A DNA stretch of 64,000 nt from an uncultured Hyphomicrobiales bacterium (GCA_903930435.1 CAIYYN010000066.1:1-64000); one strand, 5' to 3'; shown: positions 27,218-37,305, counted from the first letter of the stretch. Translations and numbers: made by a program. The notes: generated by a model not told the origin, from the sequence alone.

Positions 27218-29040
27218 GCCCCCGGCAATCGGATTGTAAACGAGGCACCCAAGACCGTCTGCTGGTCGCTCGCCAGCCGGTTCGCTGCCTTGATGGTCCC
27301 GCGATGGGCGGTCACAATCTGGTGGCTGATGGCGAGCCCCAGCCCGGAATTGTTGCCGAAGCCATCCTGTTCGGGGCGGTCGGTATAGAAGCGCTCGAAC
27401 ACCCGATCCACCTGCTCCGCGCGAATACCCGGTCCGTCATCGTCAACGCGAACGACAACCTCGGCACCATCCCGGCGCATGGCGATACGGATGGTGCCGT
27501 TCTCTGGCGAAAAGGACCGAGCATTGTCGATCAGATTGGTCAGGACCTGACCCAACCGACTGTCATGGCCAATGACCCGATACGCCAGATTGCCGCGCGC
27601 ATCCGGGCCGACATCGACGTCAATCGACTGGTTCTTCTTGCGCGCCAGTTCCTGCTGGATATTGGCGACCGCACGCACGAGCTGGATGAGATCAACCAGC
27701 TTGCCGTCTTCGCGCGCCAATTCCACGTCGAGCCGGGAGGCATCCGAGATATCCGAGATCAGCCTGTCGAGACGGCGCACATCGTGCTGGATGATCTCCA
27801 GCAAACGATCGCGTGAGGCTTCGGTTCGCGCCAACGGCAGGGTTTCGACGGCGCTTCTGAGGGATGTCAGCGGGTTCTTCAGTTCATGACTGACGTCGGC
27901 GGCAAAGGATTCAATCGCATCCAGACGGGAATAGAGGGCGGACGTCATGTCACGGATCGAGCTGGACAAATGGCCTATTTCGTCGCCGCGCGCAGAGTAA
28001 TCCGGCAATTCCTCACGTGCCCGGATCGACCGCCTGACGCGATCGGCTGCCGCCGCGAGCCGGTGGAGGGGCACCGCGATGGTCCCGGCCAGGAAGATCG
28101 ACAGGACCACGGTGACTGAAGCTGCGGCTGCGAAGACGCGCAGGATTGCCAATCGTTCCGCGCGCACGATGGCATCAATGTCGCCACCTTGAGTCGATAG
28201 AAGCAGGGCACCAAGCACGACACGGTTTTTCTGGATTGGCACGGCGACGGACACAACAAGTTCGCCCTTCGCGGTGCGTCGTACGATGGACGATGAATCG
28301 CCTCCGAGCGCTTCCGCGACTTCCGGGTAATCCTTCGCCTCGAGCGACTCCGGGTCAATCGGGTACTGGATGCCGGTAAAGATCCGCGCCATGAATTCCA
28401 CGATCCGATCGATCTGGCGCGGTTCGGCGTTCGGGGGCGGCTTGTCATTGGCGTGCAAGAAGTCGCCGCGCTGATAAAGCGCCCGACTATCGATGATCAG
28501 ACTGCTATCTTTCTCGAAGATCCGCGCCCGCGTCCGCGTAGGGCTTACAAGTCGACTGAGCACGGGGACGACACGCTCGGGATTGATCGGGAATTCGACG
28601 CCAGTTGGTGTATCGTCCGGGGAGAGATCCGCCTTGTCCTGATCGTCCTTCAGGAGCTGGTCGGCGTCGAGGTTCATCTGGTCCGGACTGGACGCATTCG
28701 ATGAGGCGATTGCGACGGCGATGATCTCGGCCTGCGTCATCAGGCTTTCGACGCGGCTGTCGATGAGACCGGCCCGGAACTGGTTCAGGTACAGGATGCC
28801 GGACAGCAGCGCGACAAGTGCGAACAGATTGAGGATGACAATCCGGTGGGTCAGGCTTGAGAACAGTGGAATGCCACTGATCTGACGCAGGACCCGCCGC
28901 ATGGCAACACGCAGCGTCCGCATCGGCTGACGGACCAGCGATCGCCAGCGCCGCTCGGTCGCAAGAGATCCTGCCCCGTCCCGCTGCGACTGGTTTGCTG
29001 GCAAGTGTTGACCGTCATCACGGTCGGTGTCTGCAGTCAT
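27214..29040 (-). CDS. chvG: ChvG/ExoS-type sensor histidine kinase
   Basis: A 608-residue envelope-sensing kinase that responds to acid or cell-wall stress and acts through ChvI. Transmembrane segments lie at about 66-88 and 299-322, enclosing a periplasmic stimulus-sensing domain. HAMP follows, then His385 in SFAADVSHELKNPLTSL, the N box NLIDNARSFSP and the G boxes VDDDGPGI and GLGLAI. It lies between chvI and hprK, the conserved alphaproteobacterial order. Confidence 0.95.
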   Translation of the reverse strand: MTADTDRDDGQHLPANQSQRDGAGSLATERRWRSLVRQPMRTLRVAMRRVLRQISGIPLFSSLTHRIVILNLFALVALLSGILYLNQFRAGLIDSRVESLMTQAEIIAVAIASSNASSPDQMNLDADQLLKDDQDKADLSPDDTPTGVEFPINPERVVPVLSRLVSPTRTRARIFEKDSSLIIDSRALYQRGDFLHANDKPPPNAEPRQIDRIVEFMARIFTGIQYPIDPESLEAKDYPEVAEALGGDSSSIVRRTAKGELVVSVAVPIQKNRVVLGALLLSTQGGDIDAIVRAERLAILRVFAAAASVTVVLSIFLAGTIAVPLHRLAAAADRVRRSIRAREELPDYSARGDEIGHLSSSIRDMTSALYSRLDAIESFAADVSHELKNPLTSLRSAVETLPLARTEASRDRLLEIIQHDVRRLDRLISDISDASRLDVELAREDGKLVDLIQLVRAVANIQQELARKKNQSIDVDVGPDARGNLAYRVIGHDSRLGQVLTNLIDNARSFSPENGTIRIAMRRDGAEVVVRVDDDGPGIRAEQVDRVFERFYTDRPEQDGFGNNSGLGLAISHQIVTAHRGTIKAANRLASDQQTVLGASFTIRLPGA

Positions 29041-29080
29041 CCGTGCGCAACGCCTGCCAAAAGGGCCAAACGAGAATGCG

Positions 29081-29782
29081 TCAGGCTTCCTTGAAACGAT
29101 AACCGACGCCGTACAGGGTTTCGATCATCTCGAAGTCGTCGTCGACCGACTTGAATTTCTTTCTGAGCCGCTTGATATGGCTGTCGATCGTCCGGTCGTC
29201 AACATAGACCTGATCGTCGTAGGCCGCATCCATGAGCGCATTGCGGCTCTTGACCACGCCCGGACGCTGCGCGAGCGCGAAAAGGATCAGGAACTCTGTA
29301 ACCGTGAGCGTGACCGGTTCGCCCTTCCAGGTGCAGGTATGGCGCTCCTGGTCCATCGACAGGAGACCGCGATCCAGTATCCGCGCCGTGTCCGTCGGCT
29401 TGGCTCCCGGTTCTCCCTTCGGACTGACACGCCGCAAGACGGCTTTCACCCGCTCCACCAGCAACCGCTGCGAAAACGGTTTGTGGATGAAATCGTCGGC
29501 CCCCATCTTGAGACCGAAGAGTTCGTCGATCTCGTCGTCCTTCGAGGTCAGGAAGATCACCGGCAACTCGGACTTCTGCCGCAAGCGCCGCAAGAGTTCC
29601 ATGCCATCCATGCGCGGCATCTTGATATCGAGAATGGCGAGATCCGGCGGGTTTGCCTTCAACCCGTCCAGTGCCGATGCGCCGTCCGTATAGGTTTGCA
29701 CGCGGTAGCCTTCAGCTTCCAGCGCGATGGAAACCGAGGCGAGAATATTGCGGTCGTCGTCAACGAGGGCGATGGTCGGCAT
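29081..29782 (-). CDS. chvI: ChvI-type OmpR-family response regulator
   Basis: A 233-residue regulator. The receiver carries D8-D10 and phospho-acceptor D52 ([12 protein letters not shown]); the C-terminal winged helix contains [15 protein letters not shown] and [17 protein letters not shown], typical of ChvI. The ATG at 29782 precedes TIALVDDD; the ATG at 29872 is rejected. It is the first gene of the leftward envelope-stress/PTS set. In relatives ChvI controls pckA, which lies 3.8 kb away here. Confidence 0.95.
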   Translation of the reverse strand: MPTIALVDDDRNILASVSIALEAEGYRVQTYTDGASALDGLKANPPDLAILDIKMPRMDGMELLRRLRQKSELPVIFLTSKDDEIDELFGLKMGADDFIHKPFSQRLLVERVKAVLRRVSPKGEPGAKPTDTARILDRGLLSMDQERHTCTWKGEPVTLTVTEFLILFALAQRPGVVKSRNALMDAAYDDQVYVDDRTIDSHIKRLRKKFKSVDDDFEMIETLYGVGYRFKEA

Positions 29783-30080
29783 CGTCGAAAATCCTCTGGC
29801 AAGCTGCGAACGTGCTGGATGGGTGAATACGGCTTGAGACAAAAACGGGCACGTTGATCTCTGTTGACACACGCGATTGCGCGCAAATCATGGCAAAGGA
29901 CGTTACTCCATATTGCAGGCTCGGTAAAACCGGGACCTTCGCAAGGCAATTGTGGCGGGGAATGTCAGTTGCTTAGCTGGAATGGGTGGTCTGTCCGAGT
30001 CCGGTCTGCGACATGCATTAAATTATGGTAATGTCGTTTGAATGCATGGTGTTGCATCAGTTGAGCCATCGGGATCGATC

Positions 30081-30611
30081 ATGACAGAGCCACGAATTGT
30101 GTCACTTGCGGCTTCGCCAGCGGTTCTCGACGCGCTTGCGGAGACGCTGATCGAGACCGTCGCCCATGGCGGATCGGTCAGTTTCATGCACCCGGTGTCG
30201 GCAGAGGTTGCGCGTCAGTTCTGGGTGGGTTCGCTTGCGGCGGCTGAACGCGGCGAACGCATTGTTTTCGGTGCCTTCGTGGACGAAAGCCTCGCCGGGA
30301 CTGTGACACTCGTGCTCGACATGCCGCCCAACCAGCCGCATCGGGCGGAGATTGCCAAGATGATGACGCGCGTTGCCCATCGCAATCGCGGGATCGCGTC
30401 GGCGCTGCTGAACGCGGCAGAGGCTGGGGCGATTGCGCGGGGGAAGTCGATGCTCATGCTCGATACGGCGACTGATGGCGGCGCGGCGAAGCTCTACGAG
30501 CGACACGGTTTCAGATGCGCCGGTGAATTGCCCGATTTTGCCCTGAAGCCACATGGCGGCTTGACGGGCACCTTGCTCTACTGGAAACAGATCGCTCCGC
30601 ATCGCGTCTGA
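30081..30611 (+). CDS. GNAT family N-acetyltransferase
   Basis: A 176-residue acetyl-CoA-dependent acyltransferase. The core runs from VFGAFVDESLAGTVTLVL through the acetyl-CoA loop RVAHRNRGIASALLNAAE to KLYERHGFRCAGELPDFAL near the C-terminus. The ATG at 30081 is chosen over the one at 30042. No target can be inferred. The 298 bp before it, shared with the divergent chvI, hold no gene I can support. Confidence 0.86.
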   Translation: MTEPRIVSLAASPAVLDALAETLIETVAHGGSVSFMHPVSAEVARQFWVGSLAAAERGERIVFGAFVDESLAGTVTLVLDMPPNQPHRAEIAKMMTRVAHRNRGIASALLNAAEAGAIARGKSMLMLDTATDGGAAKLYERHGFRCAGELPDFALKPHGGLTGTLLYWKQIAPHRV

Positions 30612-30690
30612 CGCGTGGCGTCGGTCTGCTCATCTCGTGACTGGGCGATCGAACCGTTTCTCTTCCGATCGTGTGCCTCCCGGAAACCGC

Positions 30691-31587
30691 ATGACCCCAC
30701 AGCAGTCCTATCGACTTGGCCTCGTGCTGGTCAGCGCTTCCGCTCTTGCCTGGTCAACGGCAGGTCTGTTCACGCGCGCCCTGCCGCTCGATAGCGCGAC
30801 GATGCTGGTCTGGCGCGGAGTCTTCGGTGCCGTGGGTCTGATCGTGCTCGGATTTGGACTGGAGGGGCGTGGGCTACTGCGCGGGTTCCACCAGTTTGCC
30901 CAACTGCGTCATTGGCCGGCTTGGGCCTTTGCGGCGACCGGCGTTGTCGGCATGATCTGTTATGTGACCTCCTTGCGAACCACCAGCGTCGCACATGTCG
31001 CCGTCATTTACGCCTCGGTTCCTTTTGTGGCGGCGGCACTTGGCTGGATTTTCATCGGGGAACGTCCATCCAGGAGTGCGCTCGCTGCGAGCCTTGCAGC
31101 TTTGGTCGGCATCGCCGTCATGGTCGGTTTCGGACAGGAAGGCGCGCTTCTCGGCGATGTGCTCGCCTTCGGGATGACGATGACTATGGCGACCGGCATG
31201 GTCATGGCGCGACGTTATCAGGCCATCCCGTTTCTGCCTGCTGCCTGTGTGTCAGCGCTTGTGAGCGGAGCGATCTGCTGGCCGTTTGGCCATCCCCTCG
31301 ACGTGACGACCGCGCAACTGGGCTTGCTTGTTCTCTTTGGGATCGTCAATTCCGCAGTCGGGTTTGGGCTCTTCACGCTCGGCGTTCGTCTGATCCCGGC
31401 TGTTGAGACAGCCCTGATCGGCTCGCTCGATGCGCCACTTTCACCGCTCTGGGTCTGGCTGGCATTTGGCGAGGTGCCGGGACCAAGCACGTTGCTGGGT
31501 GGCTTGATCGTCTTCGTCGCAGTGGCTGTCTATCTCGCGATCGGGGCCAGTGCGAAAGCGCCATCTGCGATCCAACTGGAACATTAG
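30691..31587 (+). CDS. EamA/DMT family transporter
   Basis: A 298-residue membrane protein with about ten helices arranged as two EamA repeats. The first repeat starts LVLVSASALAWSTAGLFTRALPLD. The second ends LLGGLIVFVAVAVYLAIGA. The ATG at 30691 gives the family N-terminus. It is likely an exporter or importer of small metabolites; the substrate is unknown. It is convergent with a second EamA gene, with only 7 bp between stops. Confidence 0.88.
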   Translation: MTPQQSYRLGLVLVSASALAWSTAGLFTRALPLDSATMLVWRGVFGAVGLIVLGFGLEGRGLLRGFHQFAQLRHWPAWAFAATGVVGMICYVTSLRTTSVAHVAVIYASVPFVAAALGWIFIGERPSRSALAASLAALVGIAVMVGFGQEGALLGDVLAFGMTMTMATGMVMARRYQAIPFLPAACVSALVSGAICWPFGHPLDVTTAQLGLLVLFGIVNSAVGFGLFTLGVRLIPAVETALIGSLDAPLSPLWVWLAFGEVPGPSTLLGGLIVFVAVAVYLAIGASAKAPSAIQLEH

Positions 31588-31594
31588 CAGGTGT

Positions 31595-32458
31595 TCAGCG
31601 CGCGAAACGCCTTGCCCCTGCCACGGACGCTACTACGCCGATTGTCGCCATCAGCATGAGCCAGCTGACATGCTCGTGCAGCAGCAGTGCCGCCAGTCCA
31701 AGTCCGAAGAAGGGTTGCAGCAATTGCAGTTGTCCAACGGCGGCGATGCCCCCGAGCGCCAGTCCGCGATACCAGAAGAAAAAGCCGATCAGCATGCTGA
31801 AGACCGAGACGTAAAACAGGCCTGCCCAGCCGCTCAGTGGGACAGATGCGAGATTTGTTGGCCAGAGGATCGCCGTGGCCAGACCCATGAAGGGCAAAGA
31901 GACAACAAGTGCCCATGAGATCACCTGCCAGCCGCCAAGCCTGCGGGACAGGATCGCGCCTTCCGCGTAACCGAGACCACAGACAATGATCGCGGCGAGC
32001 ATCAGGGCATCGCCAAGCAGTGTCGCGGATCCGCCTTGTGCGAGCGCGTAGCCAACGACGCAAGCGCTGCCAAGGCACGAGAAGATCCAGAATGTGGGGC
32101 GAGGCCGTTCATTGCCGCGAATGACGCCGAAAATCGCAGTCGACAAAGGTAACAGGCCGGTAAAGACGATCGAATGGGCCGATGTCACCTGTTTCAGCGC
32201 AAGCGCTGTCAGCAAGGGAAATCCGACGACGACGCCTGCTGCCGTGATGAGCAAAGGCAACAGGTCAGCGCTTGATGGTCGCGCAACCCGGTAGATGAAC
32301 AATAGCCCGCCGCCCAGCAATCCAGCGATCGTCGCCCGTGCGGAGGTCAGCAGGATCGGGTCAAATTCCAGCACGGCCATGCGCGTTGCAGGCAAGGACG
32401 CGCTGAAGATCAGCATCCCTATGAAGCCGTTGATCCATCCGAGCGTGACCTTATCCAT
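31595..32458 (-). CDS. EamA/DMT family transporter
   Basis: A 287-residue protein with about ten transmembrane helices and two EamA repeats (WINGFIGMLIFSASLPATRMAV; later YAEGAILSRRLGGWQVISWAL). It is a different subfamily from the convergent neighbour, as little direct identity is visible, so the pair is not a recent duplication. It is divergent from hugZ. Substrate unknown. Confidence 0.87.
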   Translation of the reverse strand: MDKVTLGWINGFIGMLIFSASLPATRMAVLEFDPILLTSARATIAGLLGGGLLFIYRVARPSSADLLPLLITAAGVVVGFPLLTALALKQVTSAHSIVFTGLLPLSTAIFGVIRGNERPRPTFWIFSCLGSACVVGYALAQGGSATLLGDALMLAAIIVCGLGYAEGAILSRRLGGWQVISWALVVSLPFMGLATAILWPTNLASVPLSGWAGLFYVSVFSMLIGFFFWYRGLALGGIAAVGQLQLLQPFFGLGLAALLLHEHVSWLMLMATIGVVASVAGARRFAR

Positions 32459-32582
32459 CTTTTTGTCTTGTTATCCGTTTGCGCCTGAGTGGATCACCGG
32501 GGGTGACATAGGCAGTTGCATCGGACAAACTCAAGTCCCCATCTTGGCGGTTGACCTTCAAATCGTGTCCGGAGCCCTGCCT

Positions 32583-33365
32583 GTGTCCACAGAAGCTGCT
32601 TTCTCGCCTGTCGCGACCGCGAAGACCCTTTTGCGCACGGCGCGCACGGCTGCGTTGGCGACGCTGGATACCGGAACCGGTGGGCCCTTCGCGTCTCTGG
32701 TGACAGTTGCAACCGCGCCGGAGGGGTCGCCGGTGATGCTGTTATCGACCCTTGCCGCGCATACGCGCAATTTATTGCAGGATCCGCGCGCCTCTATCCT
32801 GATTGACGATCGCTCGACCTTCAGCGGCAATGACGCGCTCGCGGGTGTCCGGCTAACGCTCACGGGGAGGCTCGTCAAGGTTGCTGACAGCGACGGTGTT
32901 GATGCCGAGGCCATCGCACGTCGGCGGTTTCTGGCGCGTCATCCGGAGGCTGAGGGCTACGCGACCTTTCGGGATTTTGCCATGTATCGCCTTGACTGCG
33001 CGAATGCCCATCTGGTGGCTGGTTTTGGCCGGATCAACGATATCGCAGCAGCCGAACTCCTGACCGATTGCAGCCGGGCAGCCGCATTGATCGAGGCCGA
33101 ACCCGAGATCGTCGAGCATATGAATAACGACCATTCCGACACCACCCGCGCCTATGCGATGCATCTGCTCGCTCAACCTGACGGGGCATGGTCGGTGATT
33201 GGCTGCGATCCCGATGGGCTCGATCTTGCGGCAGAGATGGGGGGCAAATGGCGCGACGCTCGCCTGTATTTCCCCCGCTCCGTCACTGCGGCGGGGCCAC
33301 TTCGTGCAATCCTGAAAGAACTTGCAGAACAATTACGTAATAGCGAAGTGGTTAAATCGATTTAA
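32583..33365 (+). CDS. HugZ/HutZ-family heme-utilisation protein (PNPOx fold plus DUF2470)
   Basis: A 260-residue protein. The N-terminal split barrel (about 10-140) starts TAKTLLRTARTAALATLDTGTGGPFASLV. The C-terminal DUF2470 part carries EIVEHMNNDHSDTTRAYA. Members bind heme and some degrade it to release iron. I choose GTG at 32583, with GGAG eight bases upstream; the long upstream ATG at 32295 would overlap the divergent transporter. Heme degradation is inferred from the family; no heme transporter is adjacent. Confidence 0.82.
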   Translation: MSTEAAFSPVATAKTLLRTARTAALATLDTGTGGPFASLVTVATAPEGSPVMLLSTLAAHTRNLLQDPRASILIDDRSTFSGNDALAGVRLTLTGRLVKVADSDGVDAEAIARRRFLARHPEAEGYATFRDFAMYRLDCANAHLVAGFGRINDIAAAELLTDCSRAAALIEAEPEIVEHMNNDHSDTTRAYAMHLLAQPDGAWSVIGCDPDGLDLAAEMGGKWRDARLYFPRSVTAAGPLRAILKELAEQLRNSEVVKSI

Positions 33366-33483
33366 TCTACAAAATTTACGATATTATTCGCTTTTCGGCG
33401 TATTCGCCTTATTACAGACTTGTTTGAATCTTGTGCTGCGCCTAATATTTCGGTCAATACCATGGCTTATGACTAAGGTATGA

Positions 33484-33500
33484 CAGCGATAACATCGCTG
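33484..33500. repeat. Inverted repeat in pckA leader
   Basis: CAGCGAT-aac-ATCGCTG, a perfect 7-bp inverted repeat with a 3-base centre, about 60 bases before pckA in otherwise AT-rich DNA. It could be an operator or a leader hairpin. No T-run follows. Confidence 0.5.
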
Positions 33501-33561
33501 AAGGATCTTTCATTGTCGAATTGATGGAATAAATCCAAGTTCGAAGCGTATTTCTGGGGAG

Positions 33562-35181
33562 ATGAACGTGCAACAGACCGGTATCTGGAATGCCTCACAG
33601 AGTCTTGCATCACTTGGGCTGAACGGTTTGGCGGCAGTCCATTGGAACCTCACGGAGCCGCGCCTGTATGAGGAAGCGATCCGGCGTGGTGAAGGCGAAC
33701 TGGCTGCAGGCGGTGCGCTGACGGTTGATACGGGTGTGCACACAGGGCGTTCACCGCAGGACAAGTTCATCGTCCGCGACAGCCTGACCGAGACTTCGAT
33801 CTGGTGGGACAATAACAAGCCGATCTCGCGCGACGATTTTGATCGCCTCTATGCGGATTTTGTTGCGTCTGCCGCTGGCAAGGAACTGTTTGTGCAGGAT
33901 CTGGTCGGTGGTGCCGATCAGGAGCACCGGCTCCCGACACGTGTCATCACGGAATACGCTTGGCATTCGCTGTTCATTCGCAACCTGCTGATCCGCCCTG
34001 CTGCCGAGGAACTGACGACTTTCGTGCCGGATTTCACGATCATTGACCTGCCGAGCTTCAAGGCTGATCCGGTCAAATATGGCATCCGCACCGAAACGGT
34101 CATCGCATGCGATTTCTCGCGCCGTCTGGTCCTCATCGGTGGCACGTCCTATGGCGGCGAGATGAAGAAGTCCGTGTTCACGATGCTGAACTTCCTCCTG
34201 CCTGCCAAGGGCGTGATGCCCATGCATTGCTCTGCCAATGTTGGCGATGAGGGCGATGTTGCGGTGTTCTTCGGCCTCTCAGGCACCGGCAAGACGACCT
34301 TGTCTGCCGATCCCTCGCGCACGCTGATCGGTGACGACGAGCACGGCTGGAGCCCGTCGGGCGTGTTCAATTTCGAAGGCGGCTGTTACGCCAAGACGAT
34401 CCGTCTGTCTCGGGAGGCGGAACCGGAGATCTATTCGACAACGGAGCGCTTCGGCACTGTTCTCGAAAACGTTCCGCTCGACCCGGTGTCCCGCGTTCCG
34501 GACCTGAATTACGACAAGAAGACCGAGAACACGCGCGCTGCCTATCCGCTGCATTTCATCTCGAATGCCAGCGCTACGGGTCGCGCCGGTCAGCCGAAGA
34601 ACATCATCATGTTGACGGCTGATGCCTTTGGCGTATTGCCGCCGATTGCCAAGCTGACACCGGCGCAGGCGATGTATCACTTCCTGTCCGGCTATACGGC
34701 CAAGGTCGCAGGCACCGAGAAGGGTGTGACCGAACCGCAGGCCACATTCTCGACCTGCTTCGGCGCGCCGTTCATGCCACGTCATCCCTCCGAATACGGC
34801 GATCTCCTGCGCAAGCTGATTGCCGAGCACGGCGTCGACTGCTGGCTCGTCAATACCGGCTGGACCGGTGGTGCCTATGGCACGGGATCGCGCATGCCGA
34901 TCAAGGTGACACGCAAGTTGCTGGCTTCGGCGCTCGACGGGTCGTTGAAGGATGCAACCTTCTACACGGACAAGCATTTTGGCTTCGAGGTCCCGACCGA
35001 TGTGGCCGGTATCGAGACCGCTCTGCTGCACCCGCGCCAGACCTGGGCGGACAAGGCCGCGTTTGATGCGCAAGCCGCCAAGCTCGCCCAGATGTTCACC
35101 AAGAACTTCGAGAAGTTTGAAGCGCACGTCGATGGTGCCGTTCTCGAAGCAGCCCCGATGCTGCGGTCTGCGGCAGAATAA
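33562..35181 (+). CDS. pckA: Phosphoenolpyruvate carboxykinase (ATP)
   Basis: A 539-residue gluconeogenic enzyme that converts oxaloacetate and ATP to phosphoenolpyruvate and CO2. The kinase-1a P-loop is [15 protein letters not shown] near residues 236-250, with the metal-binding LIGDDEHGW after it and RSPQDKF near the N-terminus. Ribosome-site placement is odd: GGGGA ends one base before the ATG at 33562, but lies seven bases before a GTG at 33568 (third codon), which may be the true start. A hairpin terminator follows the stop. Confidence 0.97.
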   Translation: MNVQQTGIWNASQSLASLGLNGLAAVHWNLTEPRLYEEAIRRGEGELAAGGALTVDTGVHTGRSPQDKFIVRDSLTETSIWWDNNKPISRDDFDRLYADFVASAAGKELFVQDLVGGADQEHRLPTRVITEYAWHSLFIRNLLIRPAAEELTTFVPDFTIIDLPSFKADPVKYGIRTETVIACDFSRRLVLIGGTSYGGEMKKSVFTMLNFLLPAKGVMPMHCSANVGDEGDVAVFFGLSGTGKTTLSADPSRTLIGDDEHGWSPSGVFNFEGGCYAKTIRLSREAEPEIYSTTERFGTVLENVPLDPVSRVPDLNYDKKTENTRAAYPLHFISNASATGRAGQPKNIIMLTADAFGVLPPIAKLTPAQAMYHFLSGYTAKVAGTEKGVTEPQATFSTCFGAPFMPRHPSEYGDLLRKLIAEHGVDCWLVNTGWTGGAYGTGSRMPIKVTRKLLASALDGSLKDATFYTDKHFGFEVPTDVAGIETALLHPRQTWADKAAFDAQAAKLAQMFTKNFEKFEAHVDGAVLEAAPMLRSAAE

Positions 35182-35268
35182 GTTCGGGTTGACTGTGCAC
35201 CGTCATTTGTTATGATAGGTGCAATCGAAAATACTTGACGCCTGCAGTTGCAGACGACTATCCTGCGG

Positions 35269-35303
35269 AAACCCTCGCTTGTGTGGCGAGGGTTTTCGTT
35301 TTT
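35269..35303 (+). terminator. Rho-independent terminator downstream of pckA
   Basis: A 10-bp perfect stem AAACCCTCGC (35269-35278) and GCGAGGGTTT (35286-35295) with a 7-base loop and a following T-rich run. It lies 88 bases after the pckA stop and immediately before the NYN-protein start. Confidence 0.88.
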
Positions 35304-35313
35304 GGGGATGGTC

Positions 35314-35898
35314 ATGAAAGTCGCGGTGTTAATTGATGGCGGATTTCTGCGCGCCGCCGCCATGGCCGCCAGCAAGGACTTTAACAATCAATTTATCTTC
35401 GATGTATCAAGGCTTTTGGTCAGTTCCGACGAATATCATTTCCGGACTTTCTATTATGATTCGCCTCAATTCAGCGGCAAGGTGACGTTGCCTGTCTCAC
35501 AGCGCAAGCACACCTTCCAATCCAATAATGACTGGCTTGATGATCTCGCAAAATTCGAACGGTTTGCGGTTCGCAAGGGAACGCTTGGCTTCCGTGGTTG
35601 GAGGGCAAGGACGCTTCCACCGTCTTCGGCGCCACCGACCGACCAAGATTATGCACCCATATTTGAACAGAAAGGGGTCGATATGCGCATCGGTCTCGAT
35701 ATCGCTCACATGTCAGAGCGGAAAACGGTCGACCGAATTACGCTTCTATCTGGCGATACTGACATGGTGCCTGCCATGAAGCATGCAAGAAAAGCCGGGT
35801 TGGAAGTCGCGATTACACAATTAAACCCACCAGCGTTGCCACTGCATGGAACACTACGTGCCCATGCTGATCTCACAAGAACGATTGTTTTGCCTTGA
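35314..35898 (+). CDS. NYN/PIN-like domain protein (LabA/DUF88 family), putative ribonuclease
   Basis: A 194-residue single-domain protein. Acidic residues of the PIN-like active site are seen in KVAVLIDGGFLR (N-terminus) and in ITLLSGDTDMVPAMKHARKAG (about 148-170), with VDMRIGLDIAHM between, the typical NYN layout. Related proteins are predicted or shown to cut RNA. The ATG at 35314 begins the domain exactly. The gene starts right after the pckA terminator. Base composition is slightly more AT-rich than its neighbours. Confidence 0.82.
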   Translation: MKVAVLIDGGFLRAAAMAASKDFNNQFIFDVSRLLVSSDEYHFRTFYYDSPQFSGKVTLPVSQRKHTFQSNNDWLDDLAKFERFAVRKGTLGFRGWRARTLPPSSAPPTDQDYAPIFEQKGVDMRIGLDIAHMSERKTVDRITLLSGDTDMVPAMKHARKAGLEVAITQLNPPALPLHGTLRAHADLTRTIVLP

Positions 35899-35931
35899 TA
35901 TTTGAAGAAATTAATTACCGCCCTGGCGGGT

Positions 35932-36561
35932 TCAGAGCGTCCCCTTGACCAGATCGGCCATGGCGGCGGCATTTTGATCGGTCTCTGAAGCCAGGCCTGT
36001 CACGACTCCCTGGCGATCTGTGACGGCGCGGTTCTGGCTTACCTTCCATTTGCCGATCAGCCGGGTGATCTCGACTTCAATCCCGACAATGGCGCGCATC
36101 TGGGCGGCAATGAAGGCCTCCGGCGCATCATCGACGGACCAGGCGTTCTTGCGGCCAGCCTCGTGCTCGTCCGTCAGGGCACGGGTCTGGTCGGCCAGAA
36201 ACGTCGTGTTGTCGTGGATCGTGATCCGTCCATGCGCCTGAACCATGACATAGTTCCACGTCGGGACAACCTTGCCGGTCTCCTGCTTGGTCTGATACCA
36301 GCCGGGCGTAACATAGTGCTGCGGCCCCTGAAAAACGACAAGCACCTCGTCGTTATTCGCCAATTCGTGCCAGAGCGGATTGGCCCGGGCGACATGGGCG
36401 CGAAGGAGGCCAAATTCGCCGTGCGGCTTGATCTGGAACGGAATATTGTCCGCCGTCAGTCCCTCCGGCCCATTGCGGATGAGGAGCCCCAAGGGGTGAT
36501 CCTTAATGGCTGAATGGAGGACGTCGATCCGGGTTTCATCAAAATGCGGCGGGCGATACAT
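35932..36561 (-). CDS. PaiB-type FMN-binding negative regulator
   Basis: A 209-residue protein of the PaiB family: starts MYRPPHFDETRIDVLHSAIKDHPLG, followed by GLLRAHVARANPLWHEL, the FQGPQHYVTPGWY motif and VPTWNYVMVQAHG. These proteins have an FMN split-barrel fold. In Bacillus PaiB negatively affects degradative enzymes and sporulation, but most proteobacterial members are unstudied. It is convergent with the NYN gene. Confidence 0.88.
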   Translation of the reverse strand: MYRPPHFDETRIDVLHSAIKDHPLGLLIRNGPEGLTADNIPFQIKPHGEFGLLRAHVARANPLWHELANNDEVLVVFQGPQHYVTPGWYQTKQETGKVVPTWNYVMVQAHGRITIHDNTTFLADQTRALTDEHEAGRKNAWSVDDAPEAFIAAQMRAIVGIEVEITRLIGKWKVSQNRAVTDRQGVVTGLASETDQNAAAMADLVKGTL

Positions 36562-36624
36562 GGCAGGCTCCGGCAGACTGTTGTGCGTTGCTGCAATACC
36601 ATTGCAGCGCTCTGGATCATCGTC

Positions 36625-37233
36625 TCACTGGTTCGTCAGCAATTCGGTTGATGACAGGATCAGCGCCTGGCGATCGCTGAGGCCAGTCAGTTGGGCTTGT
36701 TGCAGGACGGCGGCGGGTACGACGCCTCCCTGACCATCGGGCAGGTCACGGGTGGCGGTGGCGTCAGCGATAATGGTCACGGCAAGTCCGCGCGTGACGG
36801 CGTCAAAGGCGGTGCCTGTCACGCAGTTATGCGTCATGTAACCGGTGATGATCAGCGATTTCCGACCAATCCCGGCAAGGACATCATCAAGGGTGGTGCC
36901 AGAAAAGGACGAGGCAAAGCGCTTTTCGACAATCGGCTCACCGTCGATGGGCTGGACCTCGTCGATGAAAGCGCCGCGATGGGCGGTCCGGTCGAACATG
37001 CCGCCGGCACTGCCCAATTGCGCAACATGAACGATTGCCGCTCCCGCTGCTCTGGCAGCCGCCAGAACGCGCGCATTGACCGCACGCGCCTCCCGCATCC
37101 CGGACAAGGCCAGTGGTCCCTCGACATATTCGTTCTGCTGATCAATCAGCAGCAGGACTGACTCGGCGAATTTGGGCACAACGGGCGCGATGCCTGCGAA
37201 CTGGCGGATGGTTTTGGCAGCGGTTTCGGTCAT
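36625..37233 (-). CDS. Isochorismatase-family cysteine hydrolase
   Basis: A 202-residue hydrolase with a plausible Asp-Lys-Cys triad: Asp in LLIDQQNEY, Lys in IVEKRFASSFSGT and Cys in GYMTHNCVTGTAFDA. The fold is that of nicotinamidase and isochorismatase. It lies 63 bp upstream of the paiB-like gene on the same strand, so they may be co-transcribed. Substrate unknown. Confidence 0.87.
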   Translation of the reverse strand: MTETAAKTIRQFAGIAPVVPKFAESVLLLIDQQNEYVEGPLALSGMREARAVNARVLAAARAAGAAIVHVAQLGSAGGMFDRTAHRGAFIDEVQPIDGEPIVEKRFASSFSGTTLDDVLAGIGRKSLIITGYMTHNCVTGTAFDAVTRGLAVTIIADATATRDLPDGQGGVVPAAVLQQAQLTGLSDRQALILSSTELLTNQ

Positions 37234-37305
37234 TTCAACGGCCTTCTCGGATCATTTGCGCAAGTGTAACAGTGCTATCCGTTAAGCTCAGGCAACGGAG
37301 TCGTC

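Noticed and set aside
33352-33365. TTAAATCGATTTAA palindrome over the hugZ stop codon
   Set aside because: A 14-bp AT-rich palindrome is weak evidence in AT-rich DNA; no gene context for an operator at this point.
35918-35929. CCGCC-ct-GGCGG hairpin between NYN and paiB genes
   Set aside because: Two-base loop and no clear T-run in either direction; not a convincing terminator.
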